In this document: positions 1 through 8,412 of the stretch, piece after piece | How the letters are laid out: each line of letters starts with the position of its first letter | How positions within the stretch are numbered: the first letter of the stretch is position 1 | Assembly (NCBI GenBank): GCA_050331695.1 | Contig: JBHJGP010000001.1 | Span: forward strand, 154,132-218,131 | Direction of reading: 5' to 3' | DNA from: JBHJGP01 sp050331695 | Lineage (GTDB): Bacteria > Pseudomonadota > Alphaproteobacteria > Geminicoccales > Geminicoccaceae | DNA: 64,000 bases | Notes under the pieces: generated by a model | What the model was told of the DNA's origin: nothing | What the model saw: only the letters and a program-made list of their open reading frames with translations | The model's database searches: none | Program-made: the position numbers and the translations under genes

Positions 1-1348
1 CCGCGTTCGGACGCTTTTGCCCGGCTATCGGCGGGTGATGGAAGCGCTCGGCGAGACCGAACTGGTGACGGTTCTGGAAGATCACTTCGGTGGCGACACC
101 CGGCTCCTCAAAGCGCGGGCCGGCGAGCTCGATCTTCTGATCCTCGATGCGCCGGGTCTCTACGATCGGCCGGGCAACCCTTACGTCGATGCCGACGGCA
201 AGGATTGGCCGGACAACGCCACGCGTTTCGCGGCGCTCTCGGCAGCGGCGGCGCAAATCGGTCACGGGCTGATCGGGGACTGGCGGCCCGATCTGATCCA
301 CGCCCACGATTGGCAGGCGGGGCTAACGCCGGCCTACCTGGCGACGGCCGGCGGCAAACGGCCGGCCACGGTCATAACCGTGCACAATCTGGCCTTCCAG
401 GGACAGTTTCCGGCGGAGATGCTGAAAAGTCTCCGTCTGCCGGCGTCCATGTTTCAGGTCGCAGGGCTCGAATACTACGGTCAGATCGGTTTTCTGAAGG
501 CCGGTCTTTTCTACGCCGATAAGATCACGACGGTTAGCCCGACCTATGCCCAGGAGATCCAGACGGCCGAGCAAGGTATGGGACTGGATGGCCTCCTGCG
601 TGGGCGCTCCGGAGATCTCGTCGGTATCGTCAACGGTGTCGACGAGCAGGTCTGGGATCCGGCAACAGATCGCCATCTGAAGACACCCTACACATTCGAA
701 ACCATCGAAAAAAAGACGCTCAATAAGAAAGCGCTGCAGGAGCGTTTCGGTCTCGATACCGACCCGGATCGCCCCCTATTCATCGTCATCACCCGTTTGA
801 CCTGGCAGAAGGGCATGGATCTCTTGGCGGTGGCGTTGCCGAACCTGGTCGCAAGCGGTGCGCATCTGGCGTTGCTCGGCTCCGGTGAAGCGGTCTTGGA
901 GAAGAGCTTCCGTGACGCGGCGAGCGACCATCCGGGGCAGGTCGGCTGCATTCTGGGTTATGACGAGCCTCTTTCCCACCTTATGCAAGGCGGGGCCGAC
1001 GCTATTTTGATACCCTCGCGGTTCGAGCCTTGTGGCCTGACCCAACTCTATGGGTTGCGCTACGGCACCCTGCCGGTCGTCGCCCGCGTCGGCGGTCTCG
1101 CGGACACCGTGATCGACGCCAACGAGGCCGGTCTTCGGGCCGACGCGGCGACGGGTGTTCAGTTCACCGACCTCACGCCTCTGGGGCTGAGCGCAGCCAT
1201 TGACCGGACGGTTGCTCTGTTCGCCCAGAAGCCGGTCTGGCGGGCCATGCAGAAACGCGCCATGGTCAGCGATGTCGGCTGGCAAAGTTCGGCCAAGGCC
1301 TACAAGGCCCTCTATCGGGAAGCTATCGAGGGGCGTCAGGCGGTTTGA
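1..1348 (+). CDS. glgA: Glycogen synthase, ADP-glucose type (5' end outside window)
   Basis: Transfers glucose from ADP-glucose to the growing alpha-1,4-glucan in the cytoplasm. The gene enters from the left edge: in-frame codons begin at base 2 and read RVRTLLPGYRRV, which matches the GlgA region about 40 residues from the family's N-terminus, so the internal TTG at 17 is not the real start. Recognisable GT5 features include HAHDWQAGLTPAYL, TVHNLAFQG, the GIVNGVDEQVWDP segment, and the C-terminal PSRFEPCGLTQLYGLRYGTLPVV-type nucleotide-sugar binding loop followed by GGLADTV. Only about the first 40 residues, including the N-terminal KxGGL loop, are missing. Its stop overlaps the start of glgX, so the two are translated together. 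Confidence 0.95.
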   Translation, partial: RVRTLLPGYRRVMEALGETELVTVLEDHFGGDTRLLKARAGELDLLILDAPGLYDRPGNPYVDADGKDWPDNATRFAALSAAAAQIGHGLIGDWRPDLIHAHDWQAGLTPAYLATAGGKRPATVITVHNLAFQGQFPAEMLKSLRLPASMFQVAGLEYYGQIGFLKAGLFYADKITTVSPTYAQEIQTAEQGMGLDGLLRGRSGDLVGIVNGVDEQVWDPATDRHLKTPYTFETIEKKTLNKKALQERFGLDTDPDRPLFIVITRLTWQKGMDLLAVALPNLVASGAHLALLGSGEAVLEKSFRDAASDHPGQVGCILGYDEPLSHLMQGGADAILIPSRFEPCGLTQLYGLRYGTLPVVARVGGLADTVIDANEAGLRADAATGVQFTDLTPLGLSAAIDRTVALFAQKPVWRAMQKRAMVSDVGWQSSAKAYKALYREAIEGRQAV

Positions 1349-3300
1349 AATTGGAGCCCGGGAAGCCGGCACCTCTGGGCGCCACGCCGGTGGCTGGCGG
1401 GGTCAATTTCGCGCTTGCTTCCGAGACGGCCGAGCGGGTCGAGCTCTGCCTGTTCGACGCACCCGGCTTCGAGCGAGCGCGCCATGACCTGCCAGGTTTC
1501 ACCGATGGCGTCTGGCACGGTTTCTTGCCGGGCGTTTCGGCCGGTCAGATCTACGGCTATCGCGTTCACGGTCCCTGGCAACCAGGGCGTGGGTGCTGGT
1601 TCAATCCGGCGAAGCTGTTGCTCGATCCCTATGCCAAGGCGCTCACGGGCCGGCATCTTTGGAACGAACGTCACCTCGCCTTCGATCGCCATGATCCGAG
1701 CCGTGCCGACCGCCGCGACAATGCGGACTGGCTTTACAAAGCTGTGGTGACGGATCCCCATGATGTCCGGCGGCCGCTGGGTCGGCCATGGTCGGAAACG
1801 GTGATCTATGAGGCTCACGTCAAGGGTGTCTCACACTGCCATGCCGGCGTGCCAGCGGCGGCGCGCGGACGCTTTTCTGGATTGGCCAGCGAGCCGATCC
1901 TCGACCATCTGACGAGGCTGGGTATCACCGCGATCGAGCTCATGCCCGTCCAGGCCTTCGTCAGCGAGCCCCGCCTCGAGCGTCTGGGTCTCACCAACTA
2001 TTGGGGCTACAACACGCTCTCGTTTTTCGCGCCGGATCCCCGCTACGGCAGCACGGACGATTTCTGCCGGATGGTCGACCGGCTCCATGAGGCCGGGATC
2101 GAGGTGATCCTTGATGTGGTGTACAACCACACTTGCGAAGGCGATGAGCTGGGCCCGACCTTCAGCTTTCGCGGCATCGACAATTGCGGCGCTTACGCCC
2201 TTCTCGCCGAAGATCACCGCCGCTACATCAATGTGACCGGCACCGGCAATACCCTCGATCTTGGTCAACCTCGTGTTCTTCAGCTGGTGATGGACAGCTT
2301 GCGGCACTGGGCGTCGATGGGTGTCGACGGCGTTCGCTTCGATCTGGCAACCACGCTGACCCGCGCCGGCGGTGGCGAGCCCTTCACGTCCGCGTTTCTG
2401 CCGGCGATCGCCCAGGATCCGACCCTCAATCGCCTGAAGCTGATCGCCGAACCCTGGGACGTTGGTGATCACGGTTATCAAGTGGGCCAGTTCCCGCCGG
2501 GCTGGGCCGAGTGGAACGACCGGTTCCGTGACGGTGTTCGAGGGTTCTGGCGAGGCGATGATGAGCTGGCGCCGGATCTGGCGGCGCGGCTTCTAGGCTC
2601 CGCCGACCGGTTCGACCATCGGGGGCGCAAGAGCTGGGCATCGATAAACTATGTCGCCTCGCACGACGGTTTCACCCTTCGGGACGTGGTCAGCTACGCT
2701 CACAAGCACAATGAGGCCAATGGCGAGGCCAATAATGACGGCCATGGCCACAATCTGAGCTGCAATCACGGCGTCGAGGGGCCAAGCGACGATCCGGCTG
2801 TTCTGGCGGCTCGGGCGGCCCATATGCGCGCATTGCTGGCGACCACGCTCTTGTCCCAGGGCACGCCGATGATTGCCATGGGCGACGAATTCGGCCGTAC
2901 CCAGCACGGCAACAACAACGCCTATTGCCGAGACTCAGCCATCAGTTGGGTCGATTGGGAGGCGGTTGACGAAGATCTTTTGTCGTTCACTGCAGAGCTG
3001 ATCCGGCTCCGCAAAGCGATATCGCCACTCCGCTTTGAAAACTTCATGCATGGCGAGAAGACGGCTGACGGCCTGGCGAATGTCGGTTGGTTCACGACCG
3101 CCGGCCAGGAGCCCGAGCCCGGTGCGTGGAAACATCTTCGCGCCTTCGGCTTCTGGCTCGCGGACGACGCAACCAAGCTTGCCGTGCTGATCAACGGCCA
3201 AAAGACCGACGAACGCTTCACCCTGCCTGGGCCGATCGCCGATTTGGCAGAGGGACCGGTCGAGGTGAGCGGAGTATCGGTTCGTCTGATATACCAATAA
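1345..3300 (+). CDS. glgX: Glycogen debranching enzyme GlgX
   Basis: Hydrolyses alpha-1,6 branches of glycogen that have been trimmed by phosphorylase. The 651-residue protein is full length for the family (E. coli about 657). It has an N-terminal CBM48-like domain (about 8-120) and a GH13 barrel. All four GH13 regions are visible: DVVYNH at 257-262, GVDGVRFD with the likely nucleophile Asp333, IAEPWD with the likely acid/base Glu369, and the region IV block VASHDGF. The start is TTG in the junction TTGA, which overlaps the glgA stop, so translation is coupled. The downstream gene follows after 22 nt with its own strong ribosome binding site and encodes unrelated CoA chemistry. Confidence 0.95.
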   Translation: MKLEPGKPAPLGATPVAGGVNFALASETAERVELCLFDAPGFERARHDLPGFTDGVWHGFLPGVSAGQIYGYRVHGPWQPGRGCWFNPAKLLLDPYAKALTGRHLWNERHLAFDRHDPSRADRRDNADWLYKAVVTDPHDVRRPLGRPWSETVIYEAHVKGVSHCHAGVPAAARGRFSGLASEPILDHLTRLGITAIELMPVQAFVSEPRLERLGLTNYWGYNTLSFFAPDPRYGSTDDFCRMVDRLHEAGIEVILDVVYNHTCEGDELGPTFSFRGIDNCGAYALLAEDHRRYINVTGTGNTLDLGQPRVLQLVMDSLRHWASMGVDGVRFDLATTLTRAGGGEPFTSAFLPAIAQDPTLNRLKLIAEPWDVGDHGYQVGQFPPGWAEWNDRFRDGVRGFWRGDDELAPDLAARLLGSADRFDHRGRKSWASINYVASHDGFTLRDVVSYAHKHNEANGEANNDGHGHNLSCNHGVEGPSDDPAVLAARAAHMRALLATTLLSQGTPMIAMGDEFGRTQHGNNNAYCRDSAISWVDWEAVDEDLLSFTAELIRLRKAISPLRFENFMHGEKTADGLANVGWFTTAGQEPEPGAWKHLRAFGFWLADDATKLAVLINGQKTDERFTLPGPIADLAEGPVEVSGVSVRLIYQ

Positions 3301-3322
3301 CCAATAAAGGGGAGGCTTGAGG

Positions 3323-4171
3323 ATGACCGGAGATCGCTATCGCGAATGGATCGGCCGCGTCGACGAACGGCAAGATCGCCTATCGCCTGCCGTTGCCAAT
3401 ATGATGCGCGCTGCGCTCTCCGATGCCGGCCAGCCGACCGTCGACGTGCGGGACGGCGAGGTTTTGCCGCCTCTCTGGCACTGGGCGGCCTTTCACCCGA
3501 CGGAAGCTCTAAGCGAGCTTGGCGCCGAAGGCCATCCTAAGCGGGGCGGTTTTTTGCCGGATGTGCCGTTGGAGCGTCGCATGTGGGCCGGAGGCCGTTT
3601 GACCTTCCACCGCCCGCTTCACATCGGCGAAACCATTCGCCGGCGGTCAGAGATTCTCAAGATCGAGGAGAAGAGTGGCGGCGCCGGTCCGATGGTGTTC
3701 GTTACCGTCGGCCACGACGTTCATGGTGAGGCGGGACTGGCTGTCAGCGAAGAGCAGGACATCGTCTATATCGCGATGCCCGAGAGCTATCGGCCGCCCA
3801 AGCCGATCCCGGCACCTGAGAAACCGGACGTGGATATCAAGGTCAGCGTCGATCCGGTCCGCCTGTTTCGCTACTCGGCCGCGACCTTTAACGGCCGCCG
3901 GATCCATTACGATCTCGCCTACACGACCGAGGTCGAGAAGTATCCAGCTTTAGTGGTCCACGGACCTCTGCAAGCGACGCTGTTGATGGGCATCGCGGTC
4001 AGCCATCGCGGCCGAGCGCCCGCCAGCTTCGACTATCGCGGCGTGCATCCAATGTTTGACAACGAGCCCATGCGGTTGGTGGGCTTGGCCCGGGACGAGG
4101 ATGGCATGGAGCTTTGCACCGCAGCGCCCGCCGGTCATCAGGGGCTTCAGGCTCGGGCCCGGTGGACATGA
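3323..4171 (+). CDS. MaoC/HTD2-type enoyl-CoA hydratase, probable mesaconyl-C4-CoA (3-methylfumaryl-CoA) hydratase
   Basis: A 282-residue hot-dog-fold hydratase of the FAS1-like/HTD2 family. The N-terminal half carries LPPLWHWAAFHP and the LERRMWAGGRLTFHRPL segment. The C-terminal half has the hydratase motif FRYSAATFNGRRIHYD (about 190-205) with the expected catalytic Asp/His region, and LVVHGPLQATLL. ATG at 3323 is chosen because GGGGAGG lies 7 nt upstream; a TTG two codons earlier is less likely. The next gene starts inside its stop codon (ATGA). A hydratase of this family paired with a CaiB/BaiF transferase is the arrangement known for mesaconyl-CoA hydratase and mesaconyl-CoA C1-C4 transferase of the 3-hydroxypropionate bi-cycle. 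That substrate is inferred from pairing and family, not proven. Confidence 0.75.
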   Translation: MTGDRYREWIGRVDERQDRLSPAVANMMRAALSDAGQPTVDVRDGEVLPPLWHWAAFHPTEALSELGAEGHPKRGGFLPDVPLERRMWAGGRLTFHRPLHIGETIRRRSEILKIEEKSGGAGPMVFVTVGHDVHGEAGLAVSEEQDIVYIAMPESYRPPKPIPAPEKPDVDIKVSVDPVRLFRYSAATFNGRRIHYDLAYTTEVEKYPALVVHGPLQATLLMGIAVSHRGRAPASFDYRGVHPMFDNEPMRLVGLARDEDGMELCTAAPAGHQGLQARARWT

Positions 4172-5394
4172 GCGGCGTCCTCAGGGGCATGCGGGTTGTC
4201 GAGGGCTCTGCCTTCGTCGCCATTCCGCTGGCCGGCATGACGCTCGCCCAGATGGGCGCCGACGTCATTCGCTTCGATCGACTGCAGGGAGGGCTCGACG
4301 CCCAGCGTTGGCCGGTCACCAAAGATGGACAGAGCCTGTTCTGGGTCGGCCTCAACAAAGGCAAGCGTTCGATCGCCGTCGACATGAAATCGCCCCGTGG
4401 TCGGGAACTCGTCAGTGAGATCATCTGTGCGCCGGGGGAGGATGCTGGCCTGTTTCTGACCAACCTCCGGGTGCGGGGCTGGATGGACTATGAGACCTTG
4501 CGCCAGCGGCGGGCGGACTTGGTGATGGTGACGCTTTTGGGTGACCGCCACGGCCGGCCCCAGGTGGATTACACGGTCAACCCGGCGGTAGGTTTTGCCC
4601 ACGCCACCGGCCCGGAGGGTTCAAACGAGCCCGTGGCTCACGTGCTGCCAGCGTGGGACTGCATAGCCGGCAACATGGCGGTCTCGGGTCTGCTCGCCGC
4701 CGAGCGTCAGAGGCTCAGGACCGGCCGGGGTCAGGCCGTGGAGCTCAGCCTGAAGGATGTGGCGGCGGCGATGATCGGCAATCTCGGCATTATTGGCGAG
4801 GTCACGGTCAACGATGTCGACCGGCCGAAGAGTGGCAACAGCCTCTACGGCGCCTATGGCCAGGATTTTCTGTGCGCCGATGGCGAACGGGTGATGGTGA
4901 TCGGGCTTACGGACCGGCAATGGCGCGGGCTGATCAAGGTGACGGAAACCGGCGACGCCATGACCGCGCTGGCCGATCGTCTGGGCGTCGATCTTGGCGA
5001 GGAGGGAGTTCGCTGGCGGGTGAGGGCGGAGATCACGGCGCTGCTTGAGCCGTGGTTCAAGGTCCGAACCTTGCCGGAGATCGCGGGCCTTTTCGATGCC
5101 GCCGGTCTTACCTGGTCGGCGTTCCGCAGCTTCGCCGGCGCCGTCCGCGAAGATCTGGATTTTTCGACCGACAATCCGATGTTCGGTCTCGTGGATCAGC
5201 CCGGGATCGGCCGTTTTCCGATACCGGGAAGCCCGTTTTCTTTCTCATCCAACCCACGCGAAACGCCCCGTCCGGCGCCGGTGTTGGGCGCCGATACCGA
5301 GGCGATCCTGGCCGACGTAGCCGGCTTGCCGGACCACGAGATCGGACGCTTGTTCGATGAAGGCGTGGTGGCCGGGCCCCGACCGCGACGGTGA
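4168..5394 (+). CDS. CaiB/BaiF family CoA-transferase, possibly mesaconyl-CoA C1-C4 transferase (2-methylfumaryl-CoA isomerase)
   Basis: A 408-residue class III CoA-transferase. Family features include the N-terminal block LRGMRVVEGSAFVAIPLAG, the MGADVIRFD segment and LNKGKRSIAVDMKSPRGREL. A conserved catalytic Asp is expected in this family near position 150-170, and D/E residues are present in the VAHVLPAWDCIAG block. The C-terminal domain keeps the SAFRSF and NPMFGLVDQPGIG segments. The ATG at 4168 forms an ATGA overlap with the hydratase stop, so the two products are probably made together. An upstream in-frame start at 4114 would lie inside the hydratase and is rejected. Intramolecular CoA transfer on mesaconate is the best guess; formyl- or succinyl-CoA transferases share this fold. 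Confidence 0.7.
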   Translation: MSGVLRGMRVVEGSAFVAIPLAGMTLAQMGADVIRFDRLQGGLDAQRWPVTKDGQSLFWVGLNKGKRSIAVDMKSPRGRELVSEIICAPGEDAGLFLTNLRVRGWMDYETLRQRRADLVMVTLLGDRHGRPQVDYTVNPAVGFAHATGPEGSNEPVAHVLPAWDCIAGNMAVSGLLAAERQRLRTGRGQAVELSLKDVAAAMIGNLGIIGEVTVNDVDRPKSGNSLYGAYGQDFLCADGERVMVIGLTDRQWRGLIKVTETGDAMTALADRLGVDLGEEGVRWRVRAEITALLEPWFKVRTLPEIAGLFDAAGLTWSAFRSFAGAVREDLDFSTDNPMFGLVDQPGIGRFPIPGSPFSFSSNPRETPRPAPVLGADTEAILADVAGLPDHEIGRLFDEGVVAGPRPRR

Positions 5395-5413
5395 CAGCAA
5401 GGCGGGAGGATCA

Positions 5414-5737
5414 ATGACCATCAGACGGATATGGCATGGCTGGACCACGCCGGAAAACGCCGATCACTATCAACGCCTGCTACACGACGAGGTATTTCCC
5501 GGCATCGAGAAAAAAGCCATTCCCGGATATCGCGGGATAGAGCTCCTGCGTCGCGATCTCGGTGGCGAGGTCGAGTTCGTGACGATCATGACGTTCGATA
5601 CGATCCAGAACGTGATCGATTTTCAGGGGAAAGACTACCAGCGCTGCTACGTGCCAGAGACCGCGCAGCGCGTCCTGAAAAGGTGGGACAAGCTCTCGAC
5701 GCATTTTGAGGAGATCGAAGTCAGACGCTACGCTTAG
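5414..5737 (+). CDS. Small ABM/dimeric alpha-beta barrel family protein
   Basis: A 107-residue protein resembling antibiotic-biosynthesis-monooxygenase-like ferredoxin folds: MTIRRIWHGWTTPENAD, then HDEVFPGIEKKAIPGYRG and VEFVTIMTFD. No cofactor or catalytic motif is evident. ATG at 5414 has GCGGGAGG about 5 nt upstream; the longer frame from 5357 would overlap the CoA-transferase. It is the last gene of the run that starts at glgA, with only 19 nt to the previous stop. It may be a stress or small-molecule binding protein; function unknown. Confidence 0.65.
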   Translation: MTIRRIWHGWTTPENADHYQRLLHDEVFPGIEKKAIPGYRGIELLRRDLGGEVEFVTIMTFDTIQNVIDFQGKDYQRCYVPETAQRVLKRWDKLSTHFEEIEVRRYA

Positions 5738-5793
5738 GGCCACCATCACTGGCAAAGAACCTGCTCCGATAAAGACGTTCCGGATCCACTCCG

Positions 5794-6711
5794 ATGACCG
5801 AAACCTATCCCCGTGACATGGTCGGTTACGGCCGAAACCCGCCCCACGCGAGGTGGCCGGGCGAGGCGCGGATCGCCGTCCAGTTCGTCATCAATTACGA
5901 GGAGGGCGGCGAGAACTGCGTGCTTCACGGCGATGAAGCCTCGGAAGCCTTTCTGTCCGAGATCGTCGGTGCCCAGCCGCTGGTGGGCGCCCGCAACATG
6001 AATATGGAATCGATTTACGAATATGGCTCCAGAGCCGGATTCTGGCGGCTTTTTCGTCTGTTCACGTCGCGAAAACTGCCGGTCACGGTCTATGCGGTGG
6101 CGATGGCCTTGGCCCGCAATCCGGAGGCGGCGGCGGCGATGAAGGAGGCGGATTGGGAGATCGCCAGTCACGGTCTTCGCTGGATCGACTACCAATATGT
6201 CGAGGAAGTGATCGAACGCCAACACATGGCGGACGCCATCCGGATCCACACTGAGGTGACCGGCCGGCGGCCGCTCGGCTGGTACACCGGCCGCGTGAGC
6301 CCAAACACCCGCAAGCTGGTAATCGAGGAGGGCGGGTTTGTCTACGACGCGGACTCTTATGCCGATGATCTGCCCTATTGGGTGCGCGAGCAGGGCAGGG
6401 ATCATCTGGTCATCCCCTACACCCTCGATGCCAACGACATGCGCTTTGCCACCGCTCAAGGTTTCAACTCGGGCGATCAGTTTTTCTCGTACCTCCGCGA
6501 TTCTTTCGACATGCTCTACGCCGAGGGGCCGGAAAACCCGAAGATGCTGTCGATCGGCCTTCACTGCCGGCTGGTGGGACGTCCCGGCCGTCTAGCCTCC
6601 CTGGCGCGCTTCCTTGATCACATCCAGAACCACGAGTGGGTTTGGATCTGCCGACGGATCGACATCGCCCGGCACTGGCGCGAGCATCATCCGCCGAGAT
6701 CGACAGCGTAG
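5794..6711 (+). CDS. puuE: Allantoinase of the polysaccharide-deacetylase family (PuuE)
   Basis: Cofactor-independent allantoinase that opens allantoin to allantoate in purine catabolism. The 305-residue length and near-colinear motifs match PuuE of Pseudomonas: YPRDMVGYGRNPPH, VQFVINYEEGGEN, NMNMESIYEYGSRAG, SHGLRWIDYQY, GWYTGRVSPNTR, DADSYADDLPYW and MLSIGLHCRLVGRP. In classical polysaccharide deacetylases the NodB motifs bind metal; here the pattern follows the PuuE branch. No other ureide genes are in the window, so it is isolated from its pathway. Its 3' end overlaps the 3' end of the convergent thiY gene by 25 nt. Confidence 0.9.
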   Translation: MTETYPRDMVGYGRNPPHARWPGEARIAVQFVINYEEGGENCVLHGDEASEAFLSEIVGAQPLVGARNMNMESIYEYGSRAGFWRLFRLFTSRKLPVTVYAVAMALARNPEAAAAMKEADWEIASHGLRWIDYQYVEEVIERQHMADAIRIHTEVTGRRPLGWYTGRVSPNTRKLVIEEGGFVYDADSYADDLPYWVREQGRDHLVIPYTLDANDMRFATAQGFNSGDQFFSYLRDSFDMLYAEGPENPKMLSIGLHCRLVGRPGRLASLARFLDHIQNHEWVWICRRIDIARHWREHHPPRSTA

Positions 6712-7619
6712 CGTTCGACCGGCAAGGCTTCCTCGATCAGACCCTGATCCGCCAGGAAGGTGGCGAAGCGGCGGTAGCGGCCGGCATCGAGACCGGCCGG
6801 GCTGAGGGCGAAGCGGGGCACCGTGTCGACCCAGGCACGGGCGTTCAGCTCATCATCCAATTCGGCGCTGGTGGAACGGAAAATCTCCCAGGCCTCTTCG
6901 GGATGGTTCACCAGCCAATGGGTTGCCCGCTCCACCGCGTTGAGAAACGCGACCAGTTCGGGGCGGTCCAGATCATCTTCGTGGGCGACGTAGATCAGCT
7001 CGTCATAGGCCGGAACGCCCTCTTCTTCCGGAAAGAAGGCCCGGCCGGGATGGCCGACGATGTCCATCTGATTGAGCTCGAAGTTTCGGAAGGCGCCGAT
7101 CACGGCGGCGACCTGGCCGGCGATCAGCGAGGGCGACAGCGAGAAATTGACGTTGATCAGCTCGATGTCGTCGGTGCTCAGACCGTGGGGCTGAAGCATC
7201 GCGGCCAGCAGCGCGTCTTCGAAGCCGCCGACCGAAAAGCCGCCCTTCTTGCCTTCCAGGTCGGCCAGACCCTTGATCGGGCTGTCGGCGAGAACCACCA
7301 GCGTATTGAGGGGCGTCGCCACCAGGGTGCCGATCCGGACCAGCGGCAAGCCTTCCGCGACCTGGAGATGGAGTTGCGGTTGGTAGGAGACGGCGATATC
7401 CGCATTGCCGGCGGCCACCAGCTTCGGCGGGTCATTAGGGTCGGCCGGCGCGATCAGCTCGACCTCCAAGCCCTCATCGCTGAAGAACCCCTTTTCCTGG
7501 GCGATGATGAGGGGCCCGTGGTCGGGATTGACGAACCAGTCGAGAAGGACGGTCAGCTTCTCCTGGGCATGGGCCGCAGGCGACAGGAAGATGACCAGAA
7601 GAGTCAGAACGAGACGCAT
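6687..7619 (-). CDS. thiY: Thiamine-precursor (HMP derivative) ABC binding protein ThiY
   Basis: Periplasmic binding protein of the NMT1/THI5-like family, which captures formylaminopyrimidine or related hydroxymethylpyrimidine precursors. A signal peptide (MRLVLTLLVIFLSPAAHAQ) ends near residue 19. The mature part starts LTVLLDWFVNPDHGPLIIA and contains GNADIAVSYQPQ, both typical for ThiY. ATG at 7619 is preferred over the adjacent TTG at 7622; an AGGAA lies just upstream, after the thiX stop. It is the last gene of the riboswitch-led operon. No ThiZ ATPase follows: the next gene is puuE on the other strand, and the two genes overlap tail to tail. Confidence 0.88.
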   Translation of the reverse strand: MRLVLTLLVIFLSPAAHAQEKLTVLLDWFVNPDHGPLIIAQEKGFFSDEGLEVELIAPADPNDPPKLVAAGNADIAVSYQPQLHLQVAEGLPLVRIGTLVATPLNTLVVLADSPIKGLADLEGKKGGFSVGGFEDALLAAMLQPHGLSTDDIELINVNFSLSPSLIAGQVAAVIGAFRNFELNQMDIVGHPGRAFFPEEEGVPAYDELIYVAHEDDLDRPELVAFLNAVERATHWLVNHPEEAWEIFRSTSAELDDELNARAWVDTVPRFALSPAGLDAGRYRRFATFLADQGLIEEALPVERYAVDLGG

Positions 7620-7629
7620 CAAGAGTTCC

Positions 7630-8403
7630 TCACCTGGGGTCGATCGATTGTTCGTTGAGCCAGGGCGTCAGCCTGCGGGCCAGCCGGTCGACCGCGCCGT
7701 AGATCAGAAGCGCCAAGACCATCAGCACCAGAAGCGCGGCGAAAGTCAGATCGGTTTGCATGCGCCGATTGGCGTGCAACATGAGAAAGCCCAGGCCCTG
7801 GCTGGCGCCGACCCACTCGCCGACCACAGCACCAATCGGTGCCGCCGCGGCCGCGACCCTGAGGCCTGAGGCCAGCGCCGGAAGCGCACTCGGAACGGCG
7901 ATCCAAAGAAGAAACTGGCCACGGGTGGCGCCGGCGAGCTGGGCGAGGTCTCTCAAGCCCGGCTCGACCCGTCTGAGGCCATCGAAGAACGCCGCCGTGA
8001 CCGGGAAATAGATGATGAGAACGGCCATGGCGATCTTCGAGCCCAGCCCGTAGCCGAACCAGAGGACCAGGATCGGTGCCAGGGCGAAGACCGGCAGGGC
8101 CTGGCTCGCGATCAGAACCGGGAGAAGCCAGCGCCGGGCCGCCATCGAGCTGGCGAGACCCATGGCGCTGAGACAGCCAAGCGCAACGCCCAGAACCAGG
8201 CCCATGACGATCTCGAAGGCCGTGACCCAGACATGGCTCAGGATCAGCCATCGTTCCTCGACCAGGGTCAACATGACGATCGGGGGCGACGGCAGGATGA
8301 AGGACGGGACGCCCGTGATCCATACCAGCAGCTGCCAGGCAAAAAGCAGGCCGGCCAGCGTGACGACGAAGCGGCGGAAGCGCCCCCACCAGGTCTCGTT
8401 CAT
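7630..8403 (-). CDS. thiX: Thiamine-precursor ABC transporter permease ThiX
   Basis: Inner-membrane permease of the SsuC/TauC/ThiX type, 257 residues with about six hydrophobic segments. The EAA loop that contacts the ATPase is visible as LRDLAQLAGATRGQFLLWIAVP. The start of the protein (MNETWWGRFRRFVV) is positively charged, as expected on the cytoplasmic side. It lies 9 nt after tenA and 10 nt before thiY in the same operon, so precursor uptake is the likely role. Its ATP-binding partner is not in the window and must be encoded elsewhere or shared. Confidence 0.87.
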   Translation of the reverse strand: MNETWWGRFRRFVVTLAGLLFAWQLLVWITGVPSFILPSPPIVMLTLVEERWLILSHVWVTAFEIVMGLVLGVALGCLSAMGLASSMAARRWLLPVLIASQALPVFALAPILVLWFGYGLGSKIAMAVLIIYFPVTAAFFDGLRRVEPGLRDLAQLAGATRGQFLLWIAVPSALPALASGLRVAAAAAPIGAVVGEWVGASQGLGFLMLHANRRMQTDLTFAALLVLMVLALLIYGAVDRLARRLTPWLNEQSIDPR

Positions 8404-8412
8404 GCGCCGCCA

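Noticed and set aside
6636..7658. Long plus-strand frame (340 codons) over thiY
   Set aside because: It is the mirror of thiY, whose signal peptide and binding-protein motifs are clear; the plus frame has no start signal and an odd composition.
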